Notes under the pieces: model-generated
The model's database searches: none
Told to the model about the DNA's origin: nothing
Seen by the model: the letters and a program-made list of their open reading frames with translations, nothing else
Source: Winslowiella toletana
Lineage (GTDB): Bacteria; Pseudomonadota; Gammaproteobacteria; Enterobacterales; Enterobacteriaceae
Assembly (NCBI RefSeq): GCF_032164335.1
Contig: NZ_CP134152.1
Span: forward strand, 2,356,001 to 2,420,000
Direction: 5' to 3'
Length of the DNA stretch: 64,000 nucleotides
Shown here: positions 45,866 to 55,737 of the stretch, one piece after another
Numbering within the stretch: position 1 is the first letter of the stretch
How the letters are laid out: the number at the start of each line of letters is the position of its first letter
Position numbers and translations under genes: made by a program

Positions 45866-46821
45866 TGGACAATCGGCTCTCTCCCTGGCGTCTGGGCGCA
45901 ACGCTGTATATGCCTGCGGTGCGAAGTGATATTGCGGACGCGATTGTAAATAACAAGATCGCCGGGCTGCGTTCGCTGGTGATCTGTCTGGAAGATGCAG
46001 TCTGCGATGCTGATGTACCGCTGGCGCTGAGTAATTTACAGCTGCTGCTGACACGGCTGACCGACGCTAAAAATGCCGCCGGCCGCGACCACTGGCCACT
46101 GGTATTTATCCGGCCGCGTCATGCCGAAATGGGTGAACTGCTGATTAACAGCATGGACTTAAGCGCGGTAGATGGACTGGTATTGCCCAAGTTTACGCAA
46201 CAGTCGCTGCCGGTGTGGTGGCGAATTATGCAGGATACCCACCTGTGCATGATGCCGACGCTGGAAACTGAAGAAGTGTTCGACGTGCTGCAAATGCGTG
46301 AGCTGGCAGTTACGTTACAACGTCACGCATGTTATGAACGTATCATCGCGTTACGCATCGGTGGTAATGACCTGATGAACGTGGTCTCGCTGCGACGCTC
46401 ACGCAACTATACCCTGTATGACAGCCCGATGGGCTACGTGATTAAAATGCTGGTAGCGGTATTTTCCTCGCGAGATTTCGCGTTGACCGCACCGGTTTGT
46501 GAACATATTGACGATCACCAGATTATGGATCAGGAACTGGCGCTGGATATTGCTCATGGCCTGGTGGGTAAAACCGCTATCCATCCCAATCAAATCAGTA
46601 AAATCGAACAGGCATTGATGGTTACCGCCACCGATCATGCTGACGCCCTGCGGATTCTCAACTCAACGCAGGCGGTATTTAAGTCACAGGGAGCGATGTG
46701 CGAACCGGCAACGCACCGACGCTGGGCATCCGGCATTCTTGCCAGAGCGCAGGTCTACGGCATTGCAGCAGATAAATCTCAGGAAGGTGTCCGCCTGATA
46801 CAGGCAACACCGAATAACTAA
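45865..46821 (+). CDS. Ter-associated HpcH/HpaI (CitE-like) lyase
   Basis: A 318-residue TIM-barrel protein of the HpcH/HpaI aldolase/CitE lyase group. Seen are ATLYMPAVRSD, VICLEDAVCD with the metal-binding acidic pair, VFIRPRH, a PTLET segment, ALRIGGNDL and KTAIHPNQI near the end. It probably cleaves or joins a C-C bond in the ter-associated pathway. It is the last gene of the five-gene operon; terW follows after 211 bases. Confidence 0.87.
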   Translation: MDNRLSPWRLGATLYMPAVRSDIADAIVNNKIAGLRSLVICLEDAVCDADVPLALSNLQLLLTRLTDAKNAAGRDHWPLVFIRPRHAEMGELLINSMDLSAVDGLVLPKFTQQSLPVWWRIMQDTHLCMMPTLETEEVFDVLQMRELAVTLQRHACYERIIALRIGGNDLMNVVSLRRSRNYTLYDSPMGYVIKMLVAVFSSRDFALTAPVCEHIDDHQIMDQELALDIAHGLVGKTAIHPNQISKIEQALMVTATDHADALRILNSTQAVFKSQGAMCEPATHRRWASGILARAQVYGIAADKSQEGVRLIQATPNN

Positions 46822-47032
46822 TTGGGTGTCCGGCAGTAAAAAGATTCGCGTGCTAATTATTATTTGTTGATTTAGCTTAGGTTTATGATATTGCTGATAA
46901 GGTCTGTGCCCTCAATGGCAAAAAAAGACATATTGTTGTGCAGCCGTTTAGCCAGGATGGCGATCAGAAATGTGGATCCGGACGAGATTCGTCCCATTGA
47001 ACCTTCGACTATGAATGCAGGCGTTAACTAAT

Positions 47033-47506
47033 ATGCAGCTTAATACGCGACAAGCCCGAATCTATACTCTGGCGAATATTCTTGGCTCAGGGAAGCCGGT
47101 GTCTGCTGCACGAATCATCTCCTCACTGGAGTGTTCAGAACCGACGTTAACCCGCGCGCTGAAAGAGCTGCGGGAATTATGGGGAGCTGAAATTAAGTAC
47201 AGTAAGGCCACCCACTCTTATCAGCTGACTCAACCCGGACAACTGGATAAAAAAACGCTGCGCCGGATGACCGAAGCGCTGGCGGCCCATGCCGAGCTGA
47301 AAACGACCGAAGCGGTCAGCCGGGTATTCCTCGATAAAGAAAAGAAAAAAGCGGTTTCGCTGTCGCTGAGAATGTCGATACTGCGCAAAATTGACAAACT
47401 GGCACGGGTCAGTGAAACCTCGCGCAGTGAAGCGGTCGAAATGCTGGTCGGGCGCTGTCTTGATGAGCTGGTAGTTAAACTGCAGGCACAAAACAAAACC
47501 GCCTGA
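47033..47506 (+). CDS. terW: TerW, predicted regulator of the ter genes
   Basis: A 157-residue protein with an N-terminal winged helix (TRQARIYTLANILG to ECSEPTLTRALKELRE, about residues 5-60) and a C-terminal ribbon-helix-helix-like part (SLSLRMSILRKIDKLA..TSRSEAVEMLV). It matches TerW, reported as a DNA-binding regulator of the ter promoter. The start at 47033 gives the usual MQLNTRQ; an ATG at 47015 is also in frame. The palindromes at 41547 and 41717 are likely targets. Confidence 0.88.
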   Translation: MQLNTRQARIYTLANILGSGKPVSAARIISSLECSEPTLTRALKELRELWGAEIKYSKATHSYQLTQPGQLDKKTLRRMTEALAAHAELKTTEAVSRVFLDKEKKKAVSLSLRMSILRKIDKLARVSETSRSEAVEMLVGRCLDELVVKLQAQNKTA

Positions 47507-47820
47507 TCTCCCCTTCCCCTGAATTACGCCAGTACCGAATTATGAAATACAGCCGTGCTGGCGGCTCCCCTTATGGCATAAATTTAATCTCACCTGACAT
47601 CAGATACTCGACTGTTAAATATCAACATGATAAATAAAATAGCTGCAATGCCCATTCGGAAAATAATATTTGCACTTTTTTACGGGGATGTCGTACATAG
47701 TGAATCAGCAAATAAAGCTTAAGGCTGATGCGCGTTTATTATCTTAACTGGATAAAGAAGAGGTTAACGTGCGCAAATAGCAACAATTCCCGGATATTAT
47801 TTTAAATATGAGGATTTAAC
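47507..47820. other. Intergenic region without a recognisable gene
   Basis: 314 AT-rich bases between terW and a secreted protein gene. A weak CGCCAG/CTGGCG stem lies near 47528-47566. Nothing else was recognised. Confidence 0.4.
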
Positions 47821-48669
47821 ATGAAAGTGAAAATCACGGTCTGTGTATTTATGGCATTATTCATTCCGGCTATTTGTACAGCAACATCGTATGGCGGCTA
47901 TCCGGAGATTCCTGAAGAGGCTTCAGGATTTATTACCAGCGTTGAGAGTTACCAACCAGGCGCTGGTGTTTCTCCTCCCTATAATGATGTCTCAAATATG
48001 CTTGGCATGCCTGATCAAGCTTACACCTCACTGGGAAGAAAAGGCAGCACGACGTTAGGGATATTTCCGCTGCGTATCAATCCGACAGCGGATGGACAGC
48101 CAGTTTTCTATATTTATGAAAAAGGTGAGTTCGCCGGGATGGATGTGTATGTTTCATCTGACAACGTTAACTGGCATCAGGCGACGTTGAAGGAACAGAA
48201 GAATAACAGTGTAGGTCATGTTCTTGGTTATGCTGTCGGTGGCGTAGCCGACAGTAATTACTCATTTATAAAAATTGATGATACCAGTTCTGAGCCGGGT
48301 TCAGAATATGCGGGTGCTGATATCTCTGGCGTGGCGATTATTGGTTGCGAAAATAATCTGATATTAAATAACGACATTATTGTTGATACCGATGTTGACG
48401 CAGGCAATGTATATAATTTATCCAGGGATAAAGATAACGGAAGCGTGCGAATAAGAGTGGTCAAAAGTAATAATCAAGTCAGTTATATCGACGTGTCTGA
48501 TGATGACTCTCTGCTGCCGGTTGCATTATCTTCTCAAATGGATTTTGATAATGACGGAATCAATGACATCGATGTATTAGTGGAAAATAAATCGACAGGA
48601 AAGTATTTCAACATCATAAAAGCGCCAGACGGAAAAACCATCAAAGTAATCGATAACACCTACAACTAA
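47821..48669 (+). CDS. Secreted protein of unknown function with discoidin-like and Ca-loop features
   Basis: A 282-residue protein with a signal peptide (about residues 1-20, ending ICTATS). The first half (GGYPEIPEEASG, then DVYVSSDNVNWHQA) has the look of a beta-sandwich of the discoidin/F5-8C type. Near residue 240 a calcium-binding-like loop DFDNDGINDID appears. No family name is certain. No secretion partner is adjacent. It is AT-richer than the ter genes and ends at a strong hairpin. It could be a surface or extracellular binding protein. Confidence 0.7.
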   Translation: MKVKITVCVFMALFIPAICTATSYGGYPEIPEEASGFITSVESYQPGAGVSPPYNDVSNMLGMPDQAYTSLGRKGSTTLGIFPLRINPTADGQPVFYIYEKGEFAGMDVYVSSDNVNWHQATLKEQKNNSVGHVLGYAVGGVADSNYSFIKIDDTSSEPGSEYAGADISGVAIIGCENNLILNNDIIVDTDVDAGNVYNLSRDKDNGSVRIRVVKSNNQVSYIDVSDDDSLLPVALSSQMDFDNDGINDIDVLVENKSTGKYFNIIKAPDGKTIKVIDNTYN

Positions 48670-48677
48670 AAATCAAG

Positions 48678-48702
48678 CCAGAGGTTAGCATTTAACCTCT
48701 GG
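48678..48702. terminator. Hairpin after the secreted protein gene
   Basis: A perfect 10-base stem (CCAGAGGTTA with its complement) and a five-base loop, nine bases after the stop codon. Confidence 0.6.
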
Positions 48703-48831
48703 TTGCTTCTCTGTCCGATGCCACATCCTCAATGATAAAAACCCGATTTTATCTCCCTGTCTCTTTAAGTCGCGCCCGTCCATTGCTGACAATTTTGTCA
48801 TTAGTGTTGTCAACCGCACGACGATTCCTGA

Positions 48832-49011
48832 CCAGCCGGGAGCGGCTCCGTTTTGGAAGGGTCTCCGGTGGATGGCGCAGTTATCCTTGAGTTTCCGACT
48901 CTGGCTGATGCCAAAGCATCGTATGAAAGTCCTCTCTATCAGCAAGCCCTGAAGCACCGTCTGAAAGGTGCTGATTATCGAGTGTTTATCGTTGAAGGTG
49001 TGCAGAGCTAA
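48832..49011 (+). pseudogene. 3' remnant of a DUF1330 family gene
   Basis: The frame from 48832 to the stop at 49011 encodes VLEGSPVDGAVILEFPTLADAK and SPLYQQALKHRLKGADYR, the typical C-terminal half of a DUF1330 protein. A stop at 48829 cuts it off and no start or N-terminal half is in frame. Part of the missing upstream text may continue in another frame, so a frameshift is possible. Not functional as it stands. Confidence 0.6.
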
Positions 49012-49200
49012 GCGCTGGTTAATGGATACAGCTTTGATGCTGTTGGCTGTACCTGATTCTGTCCTGACCATCAGCATCATTTCCGCCACGCCAGCTGATT
49101 AATGCCATTTTATGGAATTCTTAAATCCGGAGAGTTTCATTATCTGCAATCATCATGGCTGATATATTGAATCCCATACTTCTTCTCAGGGATTAACGTT

Positions 49201-50196
49201 ATGAAAACCATGATGACTGCACTGCTGCTGGAAAATTTTGCTGATGAACAATTTTCTCCCGTTCAACTGCCGGTACCAACTGCGGCAGCTGGCCAGGTAC
49301 TGGTAGAGATACACGCCAGTGGAGTCAATCCTATCGATTACAAAATTCGCCTCGGGGAAGCGCCTTACGCCATGCCGGAGTTACCGGCTGTGCTGGGTAC
49401 TGATATGGCGGGCGTCATTGTTGCCGTGGGTGAAGGCGTTGAACGATTTAACGTCGGCGATGAAGTTTATGGCCTGACCGGCGGTGTTCGCGGACTTCAG
49501 GGCACTCTTGCACAATATGCTGCGGTCGATGTCGATTTACTGGCGCTCAAACCGCGTAATTTATCCATGCGCGAAGCCGCTGCCATTCCGTTAACCTTAT
49601 TAACCGCCTGGGAAGGCCTGGTTGATAATGCGCGGGTAAAGCCGGGGCAAAATATACTGGTTCAGGGCGGCGCAGGAGGCGTTGGCAGTATGGTTGTGCA
49701 ACTGGCAAAAGCGCTCGGTGCCAATGTCTGGGCCACCGGCTCAACGGCTAAACAATCACTGATTGCTCAATTAGGTGCCACGCCGCTGGATTACCGCGCA
49801 CTTTCAGCGCAAGAGATTGTCAACAACTGTACCGCTGGCGCGGGCTTCGACATTGTATATGACACCGTGGGTGGCAAGGTTTTGCAAGATTCACTGGGCA
49901 TGACCCGACACTACGGGCATATCACCAGCTGTGCAGCATTTGGTGAACATAATCTGGCGGTGTCGTCGTTACGTTGTGCCACGCTGTCTGGCGTATTTGT
50001 CCTGATGCCGATGCTATCCGGAAATGCTCGCGCTCATCATGGTGAGATACTGGACGCCGCGACCCGTCTGATTGAAGAAGGTAAAATCCGCCCTGTCGTC
50101 GACGCCCGTCATTTCAATCTCGATCAGGCCATCGATGCGCATCACGCAGTGCAGCAGGGTTCGGCATCGATTAAGGTGGTCATTGATGTTAAATAA
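49201..50196 (+). CDS. Zinc-independent MDR oxidoreductase (quinone oxidoreductase-like), copy 1
   Basis: A 331-residue NADP-dependent medium-chain reductase. The GroES-like part has GVNPIDYKIRLGEAP and VLGTDMAGVIVAVGEGVERF; the cofactor motif is GGAGGVGSMVVQLAKALGA. The cysteines that bind zinc in alcohol dehydrogenases are absent, so it belongs to the quinone/enone reductase group. The next gene, a distant paralogue, overlaps its end by 11 bases. A LysR regulator is convergent downstream. Confidence 0.88.
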   Translation: MKTMMTALLLENFADEQFSPVQLPVPTAAAGQVLVEIHASGVNPIDYKIRLGEAPYAMPELPAVLGTDMAGVIVAVGEGVERFNVGDEVYGLTGGVRGLQGTLAQYAAVDVDLLALKPRNLSMREAAAIPLTLLTAWEGLVDNARVKPGQNILVQGGAGGVGSMVVQLAKALGANVWATGSTAKQSLIAQLGATPLDYRALSAQEIVNNCTAGAGFDIVYDTVGGKVLQDSLGMTRHYGHITSCAAFGEHNLAVSSLRCATLSGVFVLMPMLSGNARAHHGEILDAATRLIEEGKIRPVVDARHFNLDQAIDAHHAVQQGSASIKVVIDVK

Positions 50197-51205
50197 ACCC
50201 TTACAGGCACGCACTTGGCGCTTCCATCGAACGGGCGATGCTGATGTTCTTGAACTGGAAAATCTTCCCCTGGCTCAGCCAGCCGGGAACGACGTGTTGG
50301 TTCAGATGAAAACCATCGGTCTTAACCGGGCCGATGCTATGTTTCGTCGCGGCACTTACATTGAGAAAGCAGAATTTCCTTCACGTCTCGGTTACGAAGG
50401 TGCAGGCGTGGTTATCTCGGCTGGAAAAGATGTCAGGCAATTCTCACCCGGTGATCACGTTTCTATCCTGCCCTCATCCAGTCTTGCCCGCTTTGGCACC
50501 TATGCCGACCAACTGATTGTCCCTGAATCGCTGCTGGTCGCTAAACCTGCCAGTCTCAGCTGGGAGCAATCCGCATCCATCTGGATGCAGTATCTCACCG
50601 CCTATGGCGGGATAATCCATGCTGCCGGGTTGAAAAAAGGCGAGACGCTATTAGTGACGGCGGCATCCAGTAGCGTCGGTTTGGCTGCGATTCAGATCGC
50701 ACAATCTGCCGGTGCCAGAGTGATTGCCAGCACACTCACCGTAGCGAAAAAACAGCATTTATCTGCGCTTGGCGTCGAAGATGTTATCGCCAGTGAAGAG
50801 GAACCTGATCTGTATCAGGCGATTGTCTCGAGACTGGGGGGAGAACATCTTAACGCCGCATTTGATGCGGTCGGCGGGCCGCAGGTTGAACAGATTGCCA
50901 GCGCATTGGCGGTGAAGGGGCGACTGGTGATACATGGTGCCCTGAGTCCGGAAGCGACGCCGTTTCCGCTCAAGCTTGCACTGCGTAAAAGTCTGACGAT
51001 GTCGGGATTCCTGTTCCTCGAAGTGTTGCACGATCCCGTCATTCGGAAACGGGCAAAACGTTTCATCCTGAGCGGCATTGAGGCAGGCTATCTTAAACCT
51101 CAACTGGATAAGATATTTAGCTTCGAACAGATGCCGGACGCTCACCGATATCTGGAATCAAACCGGCAAATTGGTAAGATCATCGTTCGCGTTGCGACCC
51201 CTTAA
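50186..51205 (+). CDS. MDR oxidoreductase (quinone oxidoreductase-like), copy 2
   Basis: A 339-residue medium-chain reductase related to the preceding one but clearly different in sequence. Seen are GLNRADAMFRRGTY, LGYEGAGVVISAGKDVRQF and the cofactor segment TAASSSVGLAAIQIAQSAGA, in which serines replace the usual glycines, as in some enoyl/quinone reductases. I start at the ATG at 50186, inside the end of the previous gene; the frame runs to 50072. Translation is probably coupled. Confidence 0.88.
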   Translation: MLNKPLQARTWRFHRTGDADVLELENLPLAQPAGNDVLVQMKTIGLNRADAMFRRGTYIEKAEFPSRLGYEGAGVVISAGKDVRQFSPGDHVSILPSSSLARFGTYADQLIVPESLLVAKPASLSWEQSASIWMQYLTAYGGIIHAAGLKKGETLLVTAASSSVGLAAIQIAQSAGARVIASTLTVAKKQHLSALGVEDVIASEEEPDLYQAIVSRLGGEHLNAAFDAVGGPQVEQIASALAVKGRLVIHGALSPEATPFPLKLALRKSLTMSGFLFLEVLHDPVIRKRAKRFILSGIEAGYLKPQLDKIFSFEQMPDAHRYLESNRQIGKIIVRVATP

Positions 51206-51214
51206 CCTGCCCCA

Positions 51215-51235
51215 CCTGACCTGCATAAGGTCAGG
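51215..51235. terminator. Hairpin between the MDR pair and the LysR gene
   Basis: CCTGACC, seven-base loop, GGTCAGG between convergent genes; it reaches the last codons of the LysR gene. Confidence 0.5.
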
Positions 51236-52130
51236 TCTCAATATCCGCTAAAACCTCTGCCAGATAATCGTACAGCACCCTGATCCGCATTGATGTTGGC
51301 CCGCGTTGTGGCCGGTAAAGATAGAGCCCCCAGCTTGCGGCGGTATTGTCTTCCAGAACCTGAATCAGGCGGCCACTTTTTAAGTAAGGCAGTGCCAGAA
51401 AGCCCGGCATAAATCCAAAACCGATGCCATCGAGCACCGCGTGAAACTCTGCTTCCAGATCATCGGTAATAAAGCGTGGGTTCGACGGCGTAAAGCTTCG
51501 CGCATTGTTGAAACTCCATGGCCAGTAACGTCCGGTTTTATGATCAACCAATGCCGTCAGTGGAAATGAGTCCAGCTGATCAATGCGCGTTGGCATGCCT
51601 GTCTGGCCAATCAACTCAGGCGTGCCGACTGAAAAAAATTGAATTTTAGTCAGTTCACGCGCCACATAACGGTTATCGGGTAAAAAACCGAAGCGGATGC
51701 CGATGTCTATTCGCTCATCAATCACATCGCTGTGGGTATCCGTCAGGATGCAGTCCACCACAATATCCGGATAACGCCGTGAAAATTGAGTTAACGCCGG
51801 AATAACAAACTTACGCCCAAACACGGAAGATACCGTCAACCGGACGGGGCCGCGCATCTCATCTGACGCTGGCTGCTGATGTGCCGTCAATAATTTGTCG
51901 ACAGCGTTAACTGCTTGCCGGGCATATTGCGCCAGACGTTCACCATCGGCGGTAATTTTCATCTGCCGGGTGCTGCGATAAAACAGAATCTCCCCGCGCT
52001 GCTGTTCGAGTTCCTTAACCGCGCGGGTTACCGCCTGAGGTGAAATGCCGAGAAGTATCGCAGCATCTTTAAAGTTTCTTGACTCTGCGACGGTACAAAA
52101 TATGCGCAGCATTTCCAGTTTATTTTGCAT
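51231..52130 (-). CDS. LysR family transcriptional regulator
   Basis: A 299-residue LTTR. The N-terminal winged helix reads MLRIFCTVAESRNFKDAAILLGISPQAVTRAVKELE in two parts over residues 4-40, and the effector domain starts near residue 90 (RGPVRLTVSSVFGRKFV). It resembles the group that regulates nearby oxidoreductases. It converges on the MDR gene pair; whether it controls them is not shown. Complete and apparently intact. Confidence 0.88.
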   Translation of the reverse strand: MQNKLEMLRIFCTVAESRNFKDAAILLGISPQAVTRAVKELEQQRGEILFYRSTRQMKITADGERLAQYARQAVNAVDKLLTAHQQPASDEMRGPVRLTVSSVFGRKFVIPALTQFSRRYPDIVVDCILTDTHSDVIDERIDIGIRFGFLPDNRYVARELTKIQFFSVGTPELIGQTGMPTRIDQLDSFPLTALVDHKTGRYWPWSFNNARSFTPSNPRFITDDLEAEFHAVLDGIGFGFMPGFLALPYLKSGRLIQVLEDNTAASWGLYLYRPQRGPTSMRIRVLYDYLAEVLADIET

Positions 52131-52214
52131 CGCGGGCCCGATGTGTTGACAGAATCAGTTCCATAATCAGGCATTCTGCAGGTGAACATATATCCATTAT
52201 TCTAACAGTCCCTT

Positions 52215-52997
52215 TTAGCTAAAGAAGGACTTAGAGGATTTAGTTATCTGATCAATCAGCTGATGCTGACGCAGCGCATCCTCAAATGTGGTCGCTTCAC
52301 AAGAGCCGGACGCCTTATCACCGGCGTAAGCGGCATATAAATAGGCGACGTCCTGGGTACTGGCTTCGAGATGCGAGACGGGTAAATACGCGTATTCAGC
52401 AGGTACCGGCAGCCCAGTAAACACTTCTGAGCCATCGCGCATAGCCGAAATTTTATTATCATGCCTATTCTGGAATGCACGTTCATTGGTAATGCGCAAC
52501 ACGCCTTCAGTGCCGGTAATGTCAATCTGCAGCCCGGTGCGTAATGTCTGTGCCCCCTCAAGCTGGACCGAGAATAATCCGCCACCGGTCAGCGTCCCTA
52601 TGACCATCACTTCATTAGCACTGATATAGGGCACTTTTTCACCGGTTTCCGCCAGCGTCGTCAGCGGAAAGTGGTTTTCAGTGATGGCCACCAGCTTTTG
52701 TGGGAAACCTACGCCATGGAACAGCATGTCATGGAAGTGGCCGCCGTAGACGGACAGCAACTCGGTAAAGTTGGCTGCGTCCAGCGCCCATCTGACGAAT
52801 TCTGGCATCACCTGGCCGAAGGCGTCGACGCCAACCGACATCCGCACCGATCTGATGTTCCCCACGTAGCCCTGCTTTATCAGATCATGCCAGTAGCGTG
52901 AGCTCGGTGAAAAGCGGCGCTGAAGCCCGACCACGTGCCTGACGCCCTGCTTTTCAGCCAGGGCAAGGATCGCTTCTGACTCTGCCGTATTACTTGA
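52215..52997 (-). pseudogene. Gfo/Idh/MocA oxidoreductase gene lacking its 5' part
   Basis: The frame holds the C-terminal domain of a Gal80-like Gfo/Idh/MocA oxidoreductase (VGLQRRFSPSSRYWHDLI, VYGGHFHDML, HLEASTQDVAYLYAAY). The similarity continues upstream of the first Met (52934) through NTAESEAILALAEKQGV to about 52997 and then stops. The N-terminal Rossmann domain with the NAD motif is gone. The break coincides with the start of a truncated LysR gene on the other strand. Confidence 0.75.
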
Positions 52998-53544
52998 TCT
53001 CGATTTTTCAGATCGCCTGGCCGATGTTATTGAAGATGGTATGGATGTGGTTATCCGCGGGGGAAAATTAAGCGATTCGCGCTTGATTTCCCGTCCGTTG
53101 GGAAAATATCGCCTGTGCCTGGTAGGCTCTCCTGATTATTTCAAACGACGTGGAACACCTTCCCGGCCTGAGGATCTCAGTGAGCATGCTTGCTTACATT
53201 ATCGATATCCCAGTAGCGGGATAAAAGCCCACTGGCCTCTGCGTTATCCGGCTCAATCCGGTAACAGCCAGTCGCTTCCCGTCACCATGATCTGCAGCAG
53301 CCTGGAAGCATTGCTGTTTACCGTAAAACAAGGATGCGGAATTGCCTGCTTGCCAGATTATTCAGTGGGAACGGCACTTGCTAAGGGTGAGCTACAGACG
53401 GTATTAGAAACCTCTCTAAAACAGACAGATACTACATTTCATTTGCTCTGGCCCAGTGCAAGACAAATGACGCCGAAAGTGCGTGTATTCGTGGATTTTA
53501 TGACCAGTGAGTTTAACGATTTATTAAAAACCAGAAAGAAATAG
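52990..53544 (+). pseudogene. LysR family regulator gene lacking its 5' part
   Basis: The frame encodes the effector domain of an LTTR, starting abruptly with VLLDLDFSDRLADVIEDGMDV and continuing with GSPDYFKRRGTPSRPEDL..HACLHYR, GCGIACLPDY and HLLWP to a normal end. The N-terminal helix-turn-helix and linker are missing. The first Met, 53041, is internal. The neighbour on the other strand is broken at the same place. Confidence 0.75.
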
Positions 53545-53719
53545 ACGCAATGGGAGCAAGCCTGAGCAATGCCACTCGGCATCAAACGCAGAATGGATCA
53601 GCTTTAATCGCGTCGCCAGGAGTAAATCGCGCTTCTGGCTAATTGGTATCTCTCTGTCCGGGATAGTATTATTGCCATGCCATATGCCCGGCACCCCTCT
53701 CACGGAACTGGAGTGATCA

Positions 53720-54736
53720 ATGTCCACACTGCGTTTGCTGTTATCCGAGTCTAACGACCCTTGGTTCAATCTGGCGGTTGAAGACTGTATTTTTCGCCAG
53801 ATGCCCGCCACTCAGCGCGTGCTGTTTTTGTGGCGTAATGCAGACACGGTGGTCATTGGCCGGGCCCAGAATCCGTGGAAAGAGTGTAATACCCGACGCA
53901 TGGCGGAGGATGGCATCAAACTGGCACGCCGCAGCAGCGGTGGCGGCGCGGTGTTTCACGATCTGGGTAACTGCTGCTTTACCTTTATGGCGGGCAAACC
54001 GGAGTACGATAAAAGCGTCTCAACCGGAATCATTCTGCGTGCGCTCGAAACTCTTGGCATTCCGGCGGAAGCTTCCGGACGCAATGACCTGGTGGTCAAC
54101 ACCGCTGACGGCAGCCGTAAAATCTCGGGTTCTGCCTATCGCGAAACGCCGGATCGCGGCTTCCACCACGGGACAATCCTGCTGAATGCCGATCTTTCTC
54201 GCCTCGCCGATTATCTCAATCCGGACGTGAAAAAGTTACAGGCCAAAGGCATCACCTCGGTGCGTTCGCGGGTAGCGAATCTTGAAGAACTGGTGTCTGG
54301 CGTCAGTTTTGAGCGGCTGTGTGAAGCCATCACCGAGTCGTTCTTCAGCCATTTTAATACCCGCTGTGAACCGGAGCGTATTTCTCCCGACGCATTACCC
54401 GACTTACCCGGATTTGAGCAGCAGTTTGCTAAACAGAGCAGCTGGGAGTGGAACTTCGGCCAGGCGCCGGACTTCTCACATCTCCTCGACCAGCGATTTA
54501 GCTGGGGCGGCGTCGAAATTCATTTTGACGTCGAGCGCGGCATTATCAGCCGCTGCCAGATTTTCACCGACAGTCTTAATCCGGCCCCGCTGGAGGCGCT
54601 GGCGCAAAAACTGCAAGGTGCTGAATATCGACCTGACGTTGTGGCAAATCATATGCAGCAATTAGTCGCGGATTTTCCGCAACAGGCAGTCGAACTTAAA
54701 CAGCTGGAGCAGTGGCTGACGGAGACGTTGCGATAA
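53720..54736 (+). CDS. lplA: Lipoate-protein ligase A
   Basis: LplA activates free lipoate with ATP and attaches it to lipoyl domains of 2-oxoacid dehydrogenases and GcvH. The 338 residues match E. coli LplA in length and sequence ([16 protein letters not shown] for the adenylate loop near residue 73, and [11 protein letters not shown] with the lysine near 136). A GGAG site precedes the ATG. The next gene overlaps by one base (TAATG). A 24-base piece of lplA recurs at 59454. Confidence 0.94.
   Translation: MSTLRLLLSESNDPWFNLAVEDCIFRQMPATQRVLFLWRNADTVVIGRAQNPWKECNTRRMAEDGIKLARRSSGGGAVFHDLGNCCFTFMAGKPEYDKSVSTGIILRALETLGIPAEASGRNDLVVNTADGSRKISGSAYRETPDRGFHHGTILLNADLSRLADYLNPDVKKLQAKGITSVRSRVANLEELVSGVSFERLCEAITESFFSHFNTRCEPERISPDALPDLPGFEQQFAKQSSWEWNFGQAPDFSHLLDQRFSWGGVEIHFDVERGIISRCQIFTDSLNPAPLEALAQKLQGAEYRPDVVANHMQQLVADFPQQAVELKQLEQWLTETLR
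54500..54523 (+). repeat. 24-base direct repeat, copy in lplA
   Basis: The segment beginning AGCTGGGGCGG inside lplA occurs again at 59454-59477 with one mismatch. Confidence 0.85.
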
Positions 54737-55644
54737 TGAAAAGCCAACGACGATTGCTGAAAGCCTGTGCCACCGCAATCACTATCGCCTGCTGTTTACC
54801 GGCTTTCGCCTACGCAGAGCCTGTCGTCCAGTCTGCAGCCGCAGCAGAACGCATTTCCGTGGTGGTCGAAGGCCAGGGGCCGGATATCATCCTGATTCCA
54901 GGGCTGGCTTCCTCGCGTGAAGTCTGGGCCGGACTGGCAAAAAAGCTGAGCGCAACGCACCGGCTGCATTTGGTGCAAATTGCCGGATTTGCCGGTCAAC
55001 CGGCAATTACCGATCGGGATAACCTGGTGGCGGCACCCGCGGCAGAGGCGATTGGTGATTATATTCAACGCCAGCGGCTGACAGCGCCGGCGATTATTGG
55101 TCACTCGCTTGGCGGCGAAGTGGCGCTGATGATTGCCGCGCGCCACCCCGAACGTGTCGGTCGTGTCATGGTGGTCGACGCCCTGCCTTTTTACAGCCTG
55201 CTGTTTTCGCCAGATGCCACGGTTGAAGCAGTAAAACCGCGCGCTGACGCTTTTCGTGCGGCGATAATGGCAGCACCTGACGAACAGTCTGAAGCGATGC
55301 AGACTGCGGCCATTGCCCGGCTGGTCAAAGATCAGGCCGCACGCCCGGCACTGATTAAAGCGGGCTTGCAGTCCGATAAACAAACCGTTGCCGATGCAAC
55401 AAGGGAATTGATGATCACCGATTTGCGCCCGGAACTGCACAACATCACCGCACCGGTTGAAGTGGTTTATGCCTGGGATGCCCTGTACGGTTTTCCGGCG
55501 GCAAACACCGATGCCACCTACCGTAACGCCTATGCTTCACTACCGGAGATAAAACTGCGCCGCATCGATGACAGTTTCCATTTTATTATGCTGGACCAAC
55601 CGCAACAGTTTGCGGATGCAGTAAGCGAATTTATCGGCCAGTGA
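54736..55644 (+). CDS. Exported alpha/beta hydrolase
   Basis: A 302-residue alpha/beta hydrolase with a signal peptide (about residues 1-28, AYA cleavage). The nucleophile elbow is GHSLGGE, the oxyanion part PGLASSREVW near residue 60, the acid is probably Asp in YAWDALYG, and the histidine is in DDSFHFIMLDQP near the end. It is probably periplasmic. It is translationally coupled to lplA. The substrate is unknown. Confidence 0.87.
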   Translation: MKSQRRLLKACATAITIACCLPAFAYAEPVVQSAAAAERISVVVEGQGPDIILIPGLASSREVWAGLAKKLSATHRLHLVQIAGFAGQPAITDRDNLVAAPAAEAIGDYIQRQRLTAPAIIGHSLGGEVALMIAARHPERVGRVMVVDALPFYSLLFSPDATVEAVKPRADAFRAAIMAAPDEQSEAMQTAAIARLVKDQAARPALIKAGLQSDKQTVADATRELMITDLRPELHNITAPVEVVYAWDALYGFPAANTDATYRNAYASLPEIKLRRIDDSFHFIMLDQPQQFADAVSEFIGQ

Positions 55645-55737
55645 GTGCATAACCGCTGTTGTTTTAATGATGTCTTCGCCATTTTATGAGCCACTGGCGA
55701 ATGACATTATTGAGCGACAAACCATTCCCAGGGTAAA

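Noticed and set aside
48685..49089. Minus-strand frame of about 134 codons
   Set aside because: It lies antisense to the DUF1330 remnant and has no recognisable features.
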